NCBI GenBank assembly: GCA_943704415.1
Contig: CALSCO010000583.1
Location: forward strand, 1 to 37,832
Reading direction: 5' to 3'
DNA from: Parvularia atlantis
Lineage: Eukaryota > Opisthokonta > Rotosphaerida
DNA length: 37,832 nucleotides
Shown here: positions 10,648 to 20,081 of the stretch, piece by piece
Layout of the letters: each line of letters starts with the position of its first letter
Position numbering within the stretch: position 1 is the first letter of the stretch
Notes under the pieces: model-generated
Database searches by the model: none
Seen by the model: the letters and a program-made list of their open reading frames with translations, nothing else
What the model was told of the DNA's origin: nothing
Program-made: the position numbers and the translations under genes

Positions 10648-10998
10648 GGCCTCGTGCTGCTCGCGCGCCGCCGCGGCCTCGTCCGCGCTGGTGACGTTGA
10701 CGGTGACCAGGAACGTCTGGTTGTCGACGTTGAGCATGTAGGCCTCGCCGTTGCTGCTGCTGCCGCCGCCGCCGCCGCCGCCCGGCAGCGTGCCGCCCGC
10801 GCTCGTCACGACGCTGTTGAGGCCGCTGCAGCCGCCGCCGCCGTTGTAGGCCAGGCCAAGCAGCTTGTTTGGGGTGATGCTGACCTCGTTGCTGTCCACG
10901 CCAAACAGGCTGAAGCCGTCCAGGCCGCGCCGCAGGTCGAGCGCGGCGGGGCGCGCGCCCGCAGCGACGTCGCCGCCGCGGCTGCTGGCGAAAGACAT
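9730..10998 (-). CDS. bZIP transcription factor with polyQ and His/Gln-rich regions, intronless
   Basis: A complete 422-residue open frame from ATG 10998, the only sizeable gene here without an intron. Near residues 305-325 is a bZIP basic region (QERNRIAARRSREKKKE) with the invariant N-x7-R pattern, followed by a short zipper with heptad L/V/N/V/L positions (ELEHKVKILTVRNKEVTREL) to about residue 350. N-terminal to it are a Gly/Ser-rich stretch, a run of about 14 Gln, a His/Gln-rich region and a Ser-Pro-containing acidic segment (LMIPSPLDDSAVLSPTDG) that looks like an activation or MAP-kinase docking region. It should bind DNA as a dimer in the nucleus. The subfamily (CREB/ATF-like or other) cannot be decided by eye. 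Convergent with CHK1. Confidence 0.9.
10605..10646 (-). repeat. PolyQ-encoding CAG tract in the bZIP gene
   Basis: An uninterrupted CTG run on the plus strand, reading CAG on the coding strand, encodes about 14 glutamines in the N-terminal half of the bZIP factor. A second, imperfect tract around 10378-10470 mixes CAG and CAC codons into a Gln/His-rich stretch. Both are probably length-polymorphic. Confidence 0.85.
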
Positions 10999-11302
10999 GG
11001 AGGGGAGGGGAGCGAGGGCGGGCTGTTGGCGAGGAACGCGACCGGCGCGACGTGGCGCAGGCGGGTGATGCGGATTCAGCGGTCCCCGCGGCCTATATGG
11101 CGGGGCCGGGCGCCGAGCGGGGGCGCGGGGGGGCCGCCGCCGCCGGCGCGCGCGGCGGCTTTAGGAGGCGGCCGTTCCCACGGGCTTGTGTCGCAGGCGC
11201 GTCTCAGGTCGCACGCCCCGATCTCGTGTGCAGAAAGTCTACACGCCTCCTCTCTCTCTCTCTCTTGCTCGCTTCGCTCTCTTGGCCCGATCTCGGCCGG
11301 TC
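10999..11302 (-). promoter_or_regulatory. Intergenic region upstream of the bZIP gene
   Basis: These 304 bp separate the PEX2 stop from the bZIP start on the same strand and must hold the PEX2 3' end and the bZIP promoter. A pyrimidine-purine repeat (CT)8 lies at 11250-11265 and an A/T-rich island CCTATATGG at 11092-11100, about 94 bp upstream of the ATG. The rest is GC-rich with G/C runs and shows no open frame that looks coding. Confidence 0.5.
11092..11100 (-). promoter_or_regulatory. TATA-like / CArG-like element upstream of bZIP
   Basis: The sequence CCATATAGG (minus-strand reading) is the only A/T-rich core in a very GC-rich upstream region, about 94 bp before the bZIP start codon. It resembles a TATA element, or a CArG box one base short of the CC(A/T)6GG consensus. 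Function is inferred from position only. Confidence 0.3.
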
Positions 11303-12558
11303 TCACGCGCGGCACACGCGCTCGACCTGCTCAATCGCCGCCCCGCACACGCGGCACGCCACCGGCGCCCGCCCGCGCCCCCGCGCCAGCAGCTGCGGCG
11401 CGATGCACGTGTAGCAGAACGCGTGCCCGCACAACGCGGCGTGCGGCAGGCCCACGGGCTGCGCCCCGCAGATGGGACACGCGTCGGCAGGTCCTGCGGG
11501 AAGATCACCGTCCGCCTCGGCCGCGCCGCCCGCCGCCTCCGTTTTGCCCTTTCAGCACGTGCGCGGGGGTGAGGCGCGCGCGCGCGCGTGCGTGGCCGTG
11601 GCGTGGACCCGCGCGCACCTGGAGGAGGCCCGTCGCGGCGGCGGTCCAAAGGGATATCTGCTGCGACGCGGCCGTCTGCAGGGCCTGCACGTTGATCAAA
11701 GGAAGCACAAACATCAGGAACTCCTGCGTCGGCGTCGTTTGCGGGGTGTGAGCGCGCGTGCGGCGTGCGCATTGGCAGCGAGAGCGAGCAGCGCAAACCG
11801 CGCGATCAAACGCACCGTGAAGCCGTGCCAGACCATCTGGCGGTTCTGGAACTCGTAGCTGATCTGCCGGCTGAGATGCCGCCGCGCGTAGACGAGCCGC
11901 ATCCGCAGCAGCCGGTCGGCCGGCGAGCGGTACCGCCCGTCGTGCAGAAACACGAGAAAGTTGACGAGCACGACCACGCCGTACGCCGCCTCCAACCGCT
12001 GCAGCGCCGTCCAAACGCGCTGCCGCCACCCGCCACCGCCCTCGGCCGCCTCGGCCTCCGCGTCCATCGCCCGCACCAGCCGCCCGTTCAGCCGCCCGAG
12101 CGCGTACGGCACCACCACGTGCAGCACCGCCCACAGCAGCTTTTGCCCGCGCGACGGCGCCACGTCTGCGCGCGCCTCGCGCTCTCAGCCGCCTCACGTG
12201 CGCAGGCACGCATCCTGCACGCGCACACCCTTCACCGCGCTCGACCGCCGCTCGTCGCGGTACCGCAGCCCCAGCAGCTGCAGGCCGTACGTCGCATCGG
12301 CGCGGCCCCACAGCGACAGCACAAACATCGCCAGCTGCAGCACCAGCGTCGTCTCGGGCTCGTACCCGTCCGCGACCGCGGGCTGCCGCAGCGTCAGCAC
12401 ACGCGCACACGTGAGAGCGACGGCGAATGCGCGCGCACCGCGACGAGCTCGAGCACGCCGCGCACCGACGCGCGCAGCATCGACACGAGCTGCCCGTCCA
12501 GCTCGGTCGCGTCGACCTGGCTCACGCGAAGCACGCGCAGCTCCCGCGCCTCCGGCAT
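11303..12558 (-). CDS. PEX2: Peroxisome biogenesis factor 2 (RING-type peroxin)
   Basis: RING E3 component of the PEX2-PEX10-PEX12 complex in the peroxisomal membrane, which ubiquitinates the import receptor PEX5 for recycling. About 300 residues from ATG 12558 (MPEARELRVLRVSQVDATEL; human PEX2 has LRVNQLDALEL at the same place). Family landmarks follow: VNFLVFLHDGRYRSPADRLL, ISYEFQNRQMVWHGFT, EFLMFVLPLINVQ, then a Gly/Ala linker and a C-terminal RING starting ACPICGAQPVGLPHAALCGH with FCYTC and VACRVCG completing the zinc ligands. Five exons; introns use GTGCG donors, the last ends at an unusual AAAG acceptor. A tRNA gene begins its 3' end only 33 bp upstream of the start codon, leaving almost no free promoter space. 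Confidence 0.92.
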
Positions 12559-12573
12559 AACGCGGCAGAGGGG

Positions 12574-12583
12574 AAAAAAAAAA
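12574..12583 (-). terminator. Pol III terminator of tRNA-Thr
   Basis: Ten consecutive T residues on the minus strand (A run on plus) begin 9 nt after the tRNA 3' end, a strong RNA polymerase III stop. The tract also lies just 16 bp before the PEX2 start codon, so it would be within the PEX2 5' leader or core promoter. Confidence 0.85.
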
Positions 12584-12591
12584 GTCGTCCT

Positions 12592-12703
12592 GCCCTGTAT
12601 GTGAATTGAACACATGACCTTCGGTTAGCCAAGGCTATTAAGCCCTGAAGGAGGTCGCATTTTTCGTACGAGACCGACGCTCTGCCAGCTGAGCCAACAG
12701 GGC
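12592..12703 (-). tRNA. tRNA-Thr (CGT) with 40-nt intron
   Basis: A complete cloverleaf is visible on the minus strand. Acceptor arms GCCCTGT and ACAGGGC pair 7/7; D-stem GCTC/GAGC, anticodon stem TCGGT/ACCGA and T-stem ATGTG/CACAT are all perfect. The anticodon loop reads C-T-CGT-A and is interrupted after position 37, the canonical site, by a 40-nt intron at 12627-12666. The CGT anticodon decodes ACG threonine codons, common in this GC-rich genome. Internal promoter A box (TGGCTCAGCTGG) and B box (GTTCAATTC) are good matches. CCA is not encoded, as expected for eukaryotes. Confidence 0.93.
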
Positions 12704-12965
12704 TTTTACGACGATGGCGAGAAGAGCAAGAGCGGTACAAGTCGGTGCCGCTGCTCGGGACGGCGTCTGCGCTCTCTGGATGCTGCGGTCTCTGCGTGCG
12801 CGTGAGGTGCTCAAAGCTGTGACGCCCTGAACCGTGCCGCCGCCACGCACCCGTTCACCCTCGCCACTGTTCAACGCACGACCGTCGCACACACACACAC
12901 AAACACAAACATCCCCGTGAGGTCTCACCCACCCCCGCGCGGGCGCCGCGCGCGTCGCTGTCCGT
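12704..12965. other. Intergenic stretch between tRNA-Thr and ATP synthase alpha
   Basis: About 260 bp carrying the ATP synthase alpha 3' end and the tRNA upstream region. A (CA)n tract lies at 12889-12900, followed by CAAACACAAAC. No convincing coding frame or RNA fold was recognised. Confidence 0.5.
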
Positions 12966-13604
12966 CTAGGCCGTGGCCGTGAACTGGGTGAGGAACTTGG
13001 GGATGATCTCCTTCAGCTTCTTGTCCGTGTCGTCCGTGATCTTCTCCTCCTTGCGGATGCTCTCGAGCACATCGGCGTGGTTGTTCATCAGGTACGGCAG
13101 CAGCTGCGCCTCAAAGTCGAGGATGCGGTTCTGCTCGAGCTTGTCCAGGTAGCCGCGCACGCCGCAGTACAGGATTGCGACGATGTGCTCGTTCGGCAGC
13201 GGCTTGTACTGCGGCTGCTTCAGCAGCTGTGCGTGGCGCGCGCGGTCGAGGGTGAGCATGGCAACACGCACAAACGCGACGCCGCACCTCAGTCAGGCGC
13301 GAGCCGCGGTTGAGCAGGTACTGCGTCGCGGCGTCGAGGTCCGAGCCAAACTGGGCAAAGGCGGCGACCTCGCGGTACTGGGCGAGCTCGAGCTTGAGCG
13401 AGGCGGCGACCTGCTTCATCGAGCGGGTCTGGGCGGCCGAGCCGACGCGCGACACTGAGAGACCGACGTTGATGGCCGGCCGGACACCCTGCGCGGCGGT
13501 GTGAGGCGCGTGCGCGACGCGGGAGTGAGCGCCGGCGCACCTTGAAGAACAGATCGGCCTCAAGGAAGATCTGGCCGTCCGTGATCGAGATCACGTTCGT
13601 GGGG

Positions 13605-13641
<37 letters not shown>

Positions 13642-15513
13642 CGGGCAGGGCCGTCATCGAGCCGCCCTTGAAGTTGGGGTGGAGCTTGGCGGCGCGCTCG
13701 AGCAGACGCGAGTGCAGGTAGAAGACGTCGCCGGGGTAGGCCTCGCGACCGGGCGGGCCTGAGGAGGGGTGGGCGTGGTGGTTAATGTCTTTGCCGTGAT
13801 TCCGTTCTCGTCATGCGACCCCCAGAAAGAGAGCCTCAGATAAGGTGCTCAAGGAAAGTGAGCGAAAATGCTCTTTTGCTCTTGTCAGGCCTCTAGATTC
13901 CCGTGCGACGGCGGTGATCCGCACGAGAACGCGAACATAACTTCTTCTGACGCGCGAGGAGAGAGGGCGCGCAAAAGCGCCGCCGCACCACCACCAGCCC
14001 AGTCACCACGAGCCCAGCGGGGCGGTACGCACGGCGCAGAAGCAGCGACATCTGGCGGTAGGCGACGGCCTGCTTGGACAGATCGTCGTAGATGATGAGC
14101 GAGTGCATGCCGTTGTCGCGGAAGTACTCGCCCATGGCGGCGCCGGCGTACGGCGCGAGGTACTGCGGCGGGTGCGGCGTCAGCGCACGACCGCGCACCC
14201 GGGCGCGTGTGCACCTGCAGCGGCGCGGCCTCCGACGCCGTGGCGGCGACGACGATCGTGTACTTGAGCGCGTCGTACTCCTGCAGCGTCTGCACAAACT
14301 GCGCGACGGTCGAGCGCTTCTGGCCAATGGCGACGTAGACGCAGAACAGCTTCTTCTTGTCCTCGGTCGACTCGTTGATCTTGCGCTGGTTGAGGATCGT
14401 GTCGAGCGCGATGGCCGTCTTGCCGGTCTGACGGTCGCCGATGATGAGCTGCGGCGCGCGCGCGCGCGCGCGGGGTCAGTCAGGCCGCCTGCGACGATGC
14501 GCGACGGTGTGCCGAGGCGCACCTCGCGCTGGCCGCGGCCGATGGGGACCATTGAGTCGATGGCCTTGAGGCCCGTCTGCATGGGCTCCTTGACCGACTG
14601 GCGCGGGATGATGCCGGGCGCCTTGACCTGCACACGCGTGCGCTTCTCGGCGGCGATCGGGCCCTGCGATCCCTCGCCAGTCAGCGCGCGCCGAGAGGGG
14701 GGAAATAAATGCGCACCTTGCCGTCGATGGGGTTGCCGAGCGCGTCCACGACGCGGCCAAGCAGGCCCGGGCCGACGGGCACGTCGACGATGGCGCCCGT
14801 GCGCTGTTTTCGCGCGTGAGCGATCGGCGGCGGCAGCGGCATACTGCGTACCTTGACCGTGTCGCCCTCGCGGATGAGTGTGTCGTTGCCGAAGATCACC
14901 ACACCGACGTTGTCCGGCTCAAGGTTGAGCGCCATGCCCTGCACGGCCGGCACGGTGAGGCCCAGCCAGGCAAGCGAACGGGGCACGCGCAGACGCACGC
15001 GGATGCCCGACGAGAACTCAACCATCTCCTCGGCCTGGACGTTCTTGAGGCCGTAGACACGCGCGATGCCGTCACCGACCGACAGCACGCGGCCCGTCTC
15101 CTCGATGTTGGCCTCGGAGCTGAGGTTGAGGATGCGGTCCTCGAGGATCGACGAAACCTCGGACGTCGTCGGCGCGCCTGCCGCCCACGTGAGAGAACGG
15201 TCGACGCGCGGCGCGGCGCGCGCGGGTCAACGTACCGGCCTGCGCCTGCGTCGCGGCCGAGCCCGTCGTGAACTTGCGCGTCACGGGCAGCACGGCGGCG
15301 GCGGCGGCGCGCGGGGCGACGGCCTGTCCCCCGTGTGAGCACATGGTGTGCGCCGCGAGGGAAGAGGGAAAAAAAAAAAGGGCCGTCGTGTGTGCCGCGC
15401 GCGCGACCGACGCCGTGCGCGCGCAAGCGAGCAAGATTCTCCACGGGGACGGGTACGCCACGTACCGCGAGGGCGGCGCGGCGCACGGCCGAGGCGCGGA
15501 GGGCGGAGAGCAT
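12966..15513 (-). CDS. ATP5F1A: Mitochondrial F1F0-ATP synthase subunit alpha
   Basis: Nuclear gene for the F1 alpha subunit, which with beta forms the hexamer of complex V in the mitochondrial matrix. Start ATG 15513 gives an Arg/Ala-rich presequence ([16 protein letters not shown], then [13 protein letters not shown] after intron 1). Conserved blocks follow: [80 protein letters not shown]-loop [108 protein letters not shown]-terminus [11 protein letters not shown]. About 11 exons; the intron in the DELSEED-side catalytic core (13759-14042, 284 nt) is exceptionally long and less GC-rich. Divergent from the M14A carboxypeptidase gene with 284 bp between starts. Confidence 0.95.
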
Positions 15514-15797
15514 GCTGCGCGGCGGGACGAGCTCGCTCGGGCACGGGTGGCCTCGGAAAAGTGCGGAACGGTTTGGAAGGACCGGAGGCCATCATGGCAT
15601 TGCGATCACACAGACACAGATGCGGGTGCGAATGGTGCGCTTGCGGGGCGATGGTGGGGGGGTGAAGGGCGCGGGATAAACGCGGCGGCGGCACGGTACC
15701 CCGTGGTCGCGCTGTCGGCCGACCGGAACAAACACGAGCACGACTACGTAGTGCTTCGGGAAGGTCACGGCAGTTGTTGTTTCGCCAACAAAGTACA
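15514..15797. promoter_or_regulatory. Divergent promoter region (ATP synthase alpha / carboxypeptidase)
   Basis: A 284-bp region between two outward-facing start codons, the longest divergent spacer in the window. It is mildly less GC-rich near the carboxypeptidase side (gttgttgtttcgccaacaaag just before ATG 15798), where an inverted pair ttgttt/aacaaa is visible. No TATA or CCAAT box stands out. Confidence 0.45.
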
Positions 15798-17462
15798 ATG
15801 ACGCGTCTCCTCTTCGCGGCTGTGGCCCTGCTCTTCGCGGCCTCGCTCGCGGCGGCCGTGTCGCCGGACGACGTGCTCGTGCGCGTGTCGGGCGCGCCGG
15901 GTGCGCTGGTGCGCGATCTGAACGAGCGCTTCGACGTGTGGCGCGCGCTGCGCGAGGACGGCGGCGACGATGTCTTTGGTGCGTCTGGTCGCGTGACCCC
16001 CCCCAGCACAGCGCTCACCCGAAGGGGGCAGACGTGCACGTGCGCGGCCCGCGCGCGGCGCTGCTGAAGGCCGTGTCGGGCGTGGCGGCGGCGCGCGTGG
16101 CGGTGGTGAACGAGCACCTGGCGCGCGACGCGGCGGCCGAGCGTGCGCGCCTGGCCCATCGCCGCCCGCTCGCGCTGGACGAGTGGTTCGAGGAGTACCA
16201 CCCGACAGAGGAGCTGGTCGGGTTCTATCGCAACCTGTCGCAGGTGTACCCGCGCCTGGTCACGTTCGTGCCGTCGGTCGGCCGCACGTGGGAGGGCCGC
16301 GACATTGCCGTGGCGCGGGTCACGTCGGCCGTGGGCGCCAACAAGCCACAGGTCTGGCTCGAGGCCAACATCCACGCCCGCGGTGCGCCCCGTGTGCCAT
16401 GTGTTGCGCGAGAGCTGACGCGTGCACAGAGTGGATCACGTCGGCGTCGCTCCAGTTCTTCTTCAACCAGGTCGTGACGACGTACGGCGTCGACCCGCGC
16501 ATCACGGCCCTGCTCGACACGACCGAGCTCATCTTCGTGCCGATCGTCAACCCGGACGGCCACAGCTTCACGTGGACCAACGACCGCCTGTGGCGCAAGA
16601 ACCGCCGCAACAACGGCGGCAGCTACGGCGTGGACCTGAACCGCAACGCCGACGACAACTGGGGCGGTGCGCGCGGGCGGTGGGTAAGGAAGGGTGCGAG
16701 GTTGCTCAAGTGCGCGCGCACAGGCGAGGGCTCGTCTGGCACGCCCTCGTCCGACACGTACCGCGGCCCGTCGCCCGCCAGGTGCGCGCGCGCGTGTGGG
16801 TGGCGCGCGTGTTGTGTCTCATGGCCCTCCTTGCGCCGCAGCGAGCCCGAGACCCAGGCACTCAACGCGTACTTCCTCGCGCAGCCCAACATCGTCGCCG
16901 CGGTGGACTTGCACAGGCGCGTGGCCCTTGCGTTTATTGCCCCACACGCCAACACGTCCGTCGCAGCTACGGCCAGCTTGTGCTGCGCCCGTACGCATGG
17001 ACGCGCACCGCGCCGCCGGATGATGGCGTGTCCAAGATTGTCGGCGACACGATCCGCGACGAGATCTTCACGGTCCATTCGGTGCGGCCTGCGCTGTTGC
17101 TGCGCGTGTGCGCGCGTTGCTGTGCTCACGACCGCCCGCAGAAGCGCTACACAAGCGGCCTGTGGTATACGACGCTGTACCCGTCGAGCGGCGTGATCAT
17201 GGACTGGTGGCACCAGCAGCCGATGGTCGGCGGCACCGTGCGTCCGCTCGGTACGCGCGTGCAGCCCCCGCGCGCTCGCCTGCCCCGCTCTGCTCACGCA
17301 CACGCGCGCACAGCCTTCACGATCGAGCTGCGCCCGACCACGGCCGTGCCGGGCTTCCAGCTGCCGCCGGACGAGATCATCCCCACGGGCGAGGAGCTCG
17401 CGGCGGGTCTGCTGTACCTCATCGAGTACTCGGTCGCCTCGCCCCTGCCCTGGCGCGCGTGA
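15798..17462 (+). CDS. Secreted zinc metallocarboxypeptidase, M14A (carboxypeptidase A/B) type
   Basis: Removes C-terminal residues from peptides. Eight exons sum to 424 residues (15798-15978, 16032-16382, 16430-16666, 16724-16781, 16842-16916, 16967-17081, 17142-17250, 17314-17462). An N-terminal signal peptide (RLLFAAVALLFAASLAAAV) is followed by an activation-peptide-like segment and the catalytic domain from about residue 115 (WFEEYHPTEEL). Zinc ligands and active site: IHAREW (His, Glu), VDLNRNADDNWG (Asn-Arg substrate clamp), VDLHSYGQ (third His), catalytic Glu in FTIELRP, with the final IIPTGEE typical of M14A. The IHARE and LHS joins each fall across an intron; the second is GC-AG (16917-16966). 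A secreted or vacuolar digestive enzyme is likely. The STRA6-like gene starts 40 bp after its stop. Confidence 0.92.
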
Positions 17463-17502
17463 ACTGTGGGTGTCTGGTGTGTTCCCGGCATCAGATCAAA
17501 CG

Positions 17503-20059
17503 ATGTCGTCCACCTCGTCCTCAGACTCGGGCTCGTCCTCGGGCTCGAGCTCAAGCCCAGGGTCATCCACCCCGGGCGGCATGCCGGTCTACGTTGTCAT
17601 CCTCAGCACGCTCGTCGCGCTCGATGTGCTCGCGCCGTGGGTGCTCTCGCTCGGGGTTCGCCCAAAGCGGCCCGATGTGCGCGCATCCACGCCCTTCGCG
17701 CGCCGGCCTTGCCCGCTCACGCGCACACCGCGCCCACGCTCAGCGCGGCCCGGCGCTGTGGGTCGGCAGCGGCTACCTCTGCTTCGTGGCCTTCGCAACG
17801 CCGATGAAGACCTTCGAGGTGCGCGCGTGGCACAACAGCGCTCGTTCGTGCTCAACGCGCGCACAGGACCGCGGCGACCGCCGCCTGTTTATCGCGCAGA
17901 TGGGCCTCACGCTCAGCGCCCAGTTCGAGGTGGCGCTGCAGGTGGTCTTTAGCGGCAGCGCGTTCCAGGGCGAGGCGCGGCGCTTCCGCTTCTTCGTGTT
18001 TATGGCCATCTTCCTGTTCAACGCGCTACTCTTCTGGCCGATCTTCCTCACGAGTGCGCGCGCCCGTGCGCATGCCGCCCACCCGCCTTACGCCCGCGGC
18101 GGCCCAGGCTCGCAGCTGCACCGGCGCGTCGGCCGCGTGTATGGCCTGCTCTATTGCATCGTGCTGCTGTTTTTCTGTGCGTTTTTTGCGCTGCTGCTGC
18201 TGCCGCTGCTGCTGCTGCTGCTCACGCCGTGGGCAGACGTGTACAACGTGTACGACCTGCTCAGCACTGCCGACAGCTTTGGCGTGTACGTCGCCGCCGC
18301 AAACGCACCGTCCATCGTCTGCGGTGCCCGCTCCTCATGCACGTGCACGACCCGTGCTCACGTGCGCGGCAGGCGTGCTCGTCCTCGTCTACTACCTGTA
18401 CCTACTCTTCTGGAAGCGCGAGCCCAAAACAATGAACGGGCCCGACTTTTCTTCCGTGCACGACGCCTACGTCAAGCGGCTGCTGCTGCCCGCCTCGCGC
18501 TTCAACGGTGCGCAACGATCTCGAGTGAGCGCGATGCTCACAGCGCCCGCCGCAGCAGCACCGAGCGCCGTGCCCGTGCCGGTCGAGCCGTGGTGGCGCC
18601 GCCTCGTACGCACGTACCTGTACGACTTTGATGGTGACCGCGAGTTTCGCTTCCCCACGCGCCTCCTGTGCGGCGCCTGTTGTTCATGTACTGCGCGGGC
18701 TGACCTGGGTGTGTGCACCGGCAGCACGGCGTGCCTCATGCTCCTGCTCACCGCGTACCTCCTCACGTCATACCTCGCCCTCGAGCTCTACGACATCCTC
18801 GCCGGTGCGTCCGCTCGCATGTGTGCCCTCGCTCTGCGCCAAACCCCAACCCAGCCTTCTCGGACAACGCGGGCTCGGTCAGCCGCGAAGTCCTGCAGTG
18901 CGTTTGCGCCCGCCGGCACACCAACCATGCACTCATCGCCGCGCAGGTACTTTTACTTTTCGATCATCACCGTCGCCATCGTCTCGCTCGTGATCGCCGC
19001 CTTGCAGGTCGTGCAGGTGCTGCAAGCGTTCAAGAGCCACACCAAGCGCCTGCGCCGAGGTGCGCGCCGCATGCAAGCACGACGGCCCGTGCGCTCACGC
19101 ACCGCGCAGGCGACTACTCGTTCGTGCCTGGCGGCCGCGACGGCCACGGCGTCGACGTCAACGACACGATCCGCTTCATCGGCTTCTCGATCGCCTTTGG
19201 CTTCGTTGGCTACGCGTGGATCTTCGCCGTCATGCAGCTGCTGGTCAGCTTTGTCTACTTTTTCGTCACGAGTGAGACCGTGCGCGACATCATCTACGAC
19301 CTGCTCTTCACGCAGCTCATCTTCGTGCCCTTCCTCTCGGTCTTTGTCTTCAACCAGGCCCAGGTGCGCGTGCGCGTCCTTGCACCGCACTGCTGACCCG
19401 CACGGCGCAGATCTGGCTCGTCCGCCTCGTCTTCCTCGAGAAGGGCGAGCGCTTCGTCGTGCGCCATCGCCAGTGGTTCTCGCACGTCGAGGTACGGGCG
19501 TTGCGCTGCGCTGAGCCGTTTTGCCGTGCTCACGCGCCCGCGCAGTACTTCTCCATGTTTGTGAACGTGCTGCGCGGCCTGTTTGCGTTCTTCTTCTCGC
19601 GCATGTTCCTGCCCATCATCGGCTCAATGCTGCTCAGGCGCGTCGCCCCTCGCACGCCTTGCGCGGCGCTGACCTGGCCGCCGCAGCTTCCGCATGGACA
19701 AGCGCATCCTTCCCGAGGGGCTCGAGTTTCTCGACGGCGGCCAGAGTTCGTACCTGGGCATGCTCCTGGCCGACCACACGCACAACAACCCGATCGTCAC
19801 CGTCGCCGTGCGGCTACTCAAGCCCGAGAGCGAGCGCTACGACCGCGCCGCCGACGGGCCGCAAGAGCACCCCTCGACCGACCCGCTCAAGGCGCCGCTG
19901 CTCGGCTCGCCGGCCGACGAGGAGTCGGCGCCGCTGCTCCTGCCCGTGCCGCGATCGGTGCACGCGCGCCGGCGCCGCAACCGGTGGCACCTCGCCCTCA
20001 CGCTGCTCAACAACCCGGGCCTCGTCTGGCTCCGTCGCCGCACCGCCAGTACCTGTTGA
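17503..20059 (+). CDS. STRA6-like multi-pass membrane protein
   Basis: A multi-exon membrane protein with a Ser-rich N-terminus (MSSTSSSDSGSSSG) and about nine hydrophobic helices, including VYVVILSTLVALDVLAPWVL, FFVFMAIFLFNALLFWPIF, LLYCIVLLFFCAFFALLLLP, LVLVYYLYLLFW, CLMLLLTAYLLTSYLALEL, IITVAIVSLVIAALQVV, FVGYAWIFAVMQLLVSFVYF and LIFVPFLSVFVF. The C-terminal part (MDKRILPEGLEFLDGGQSSY, then LADHTHNNPIVTVAV) resembles the block of STRA6 retinol-uptake receptor family proteins in which a D-x-G-Y/S segment precedes a D-x-x-HNNP motif; this is recalled similarity, not a search result. A charged cytosolic tail with an LLGS/LLLPVP segment ends the protein. Introns have GTGCG donors. It lies 40 bp after one carboxypeptidase gene and 22 bp before another, all on the plus strand. 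Confidence 0.6.
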
Positions 20060-20081
20060 AGTGTAGTTGTCGCGCATACCG

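Noticed and set aside
8518-11751. A 1077-codon plus-strand open frame running across CHK1 and the bZIP locus
   Set aside because: It is antisense to the bZIP gene, is Val/Leu/Ala-rich from reversed CAG/GCC codons, and merges CHK1 exons with intronic and antisense sequence. High GC makes stop codons rare on both strands, so long spurious frames are expected.
13892-13960. Box C/D snoRNA in the ATP synthase alpha intron
   Set aside because: CTGA sequences occur, but there is no proper C box upstream in the sense strand and no terminal stem. Only the weaker H/ACA idea was kept.
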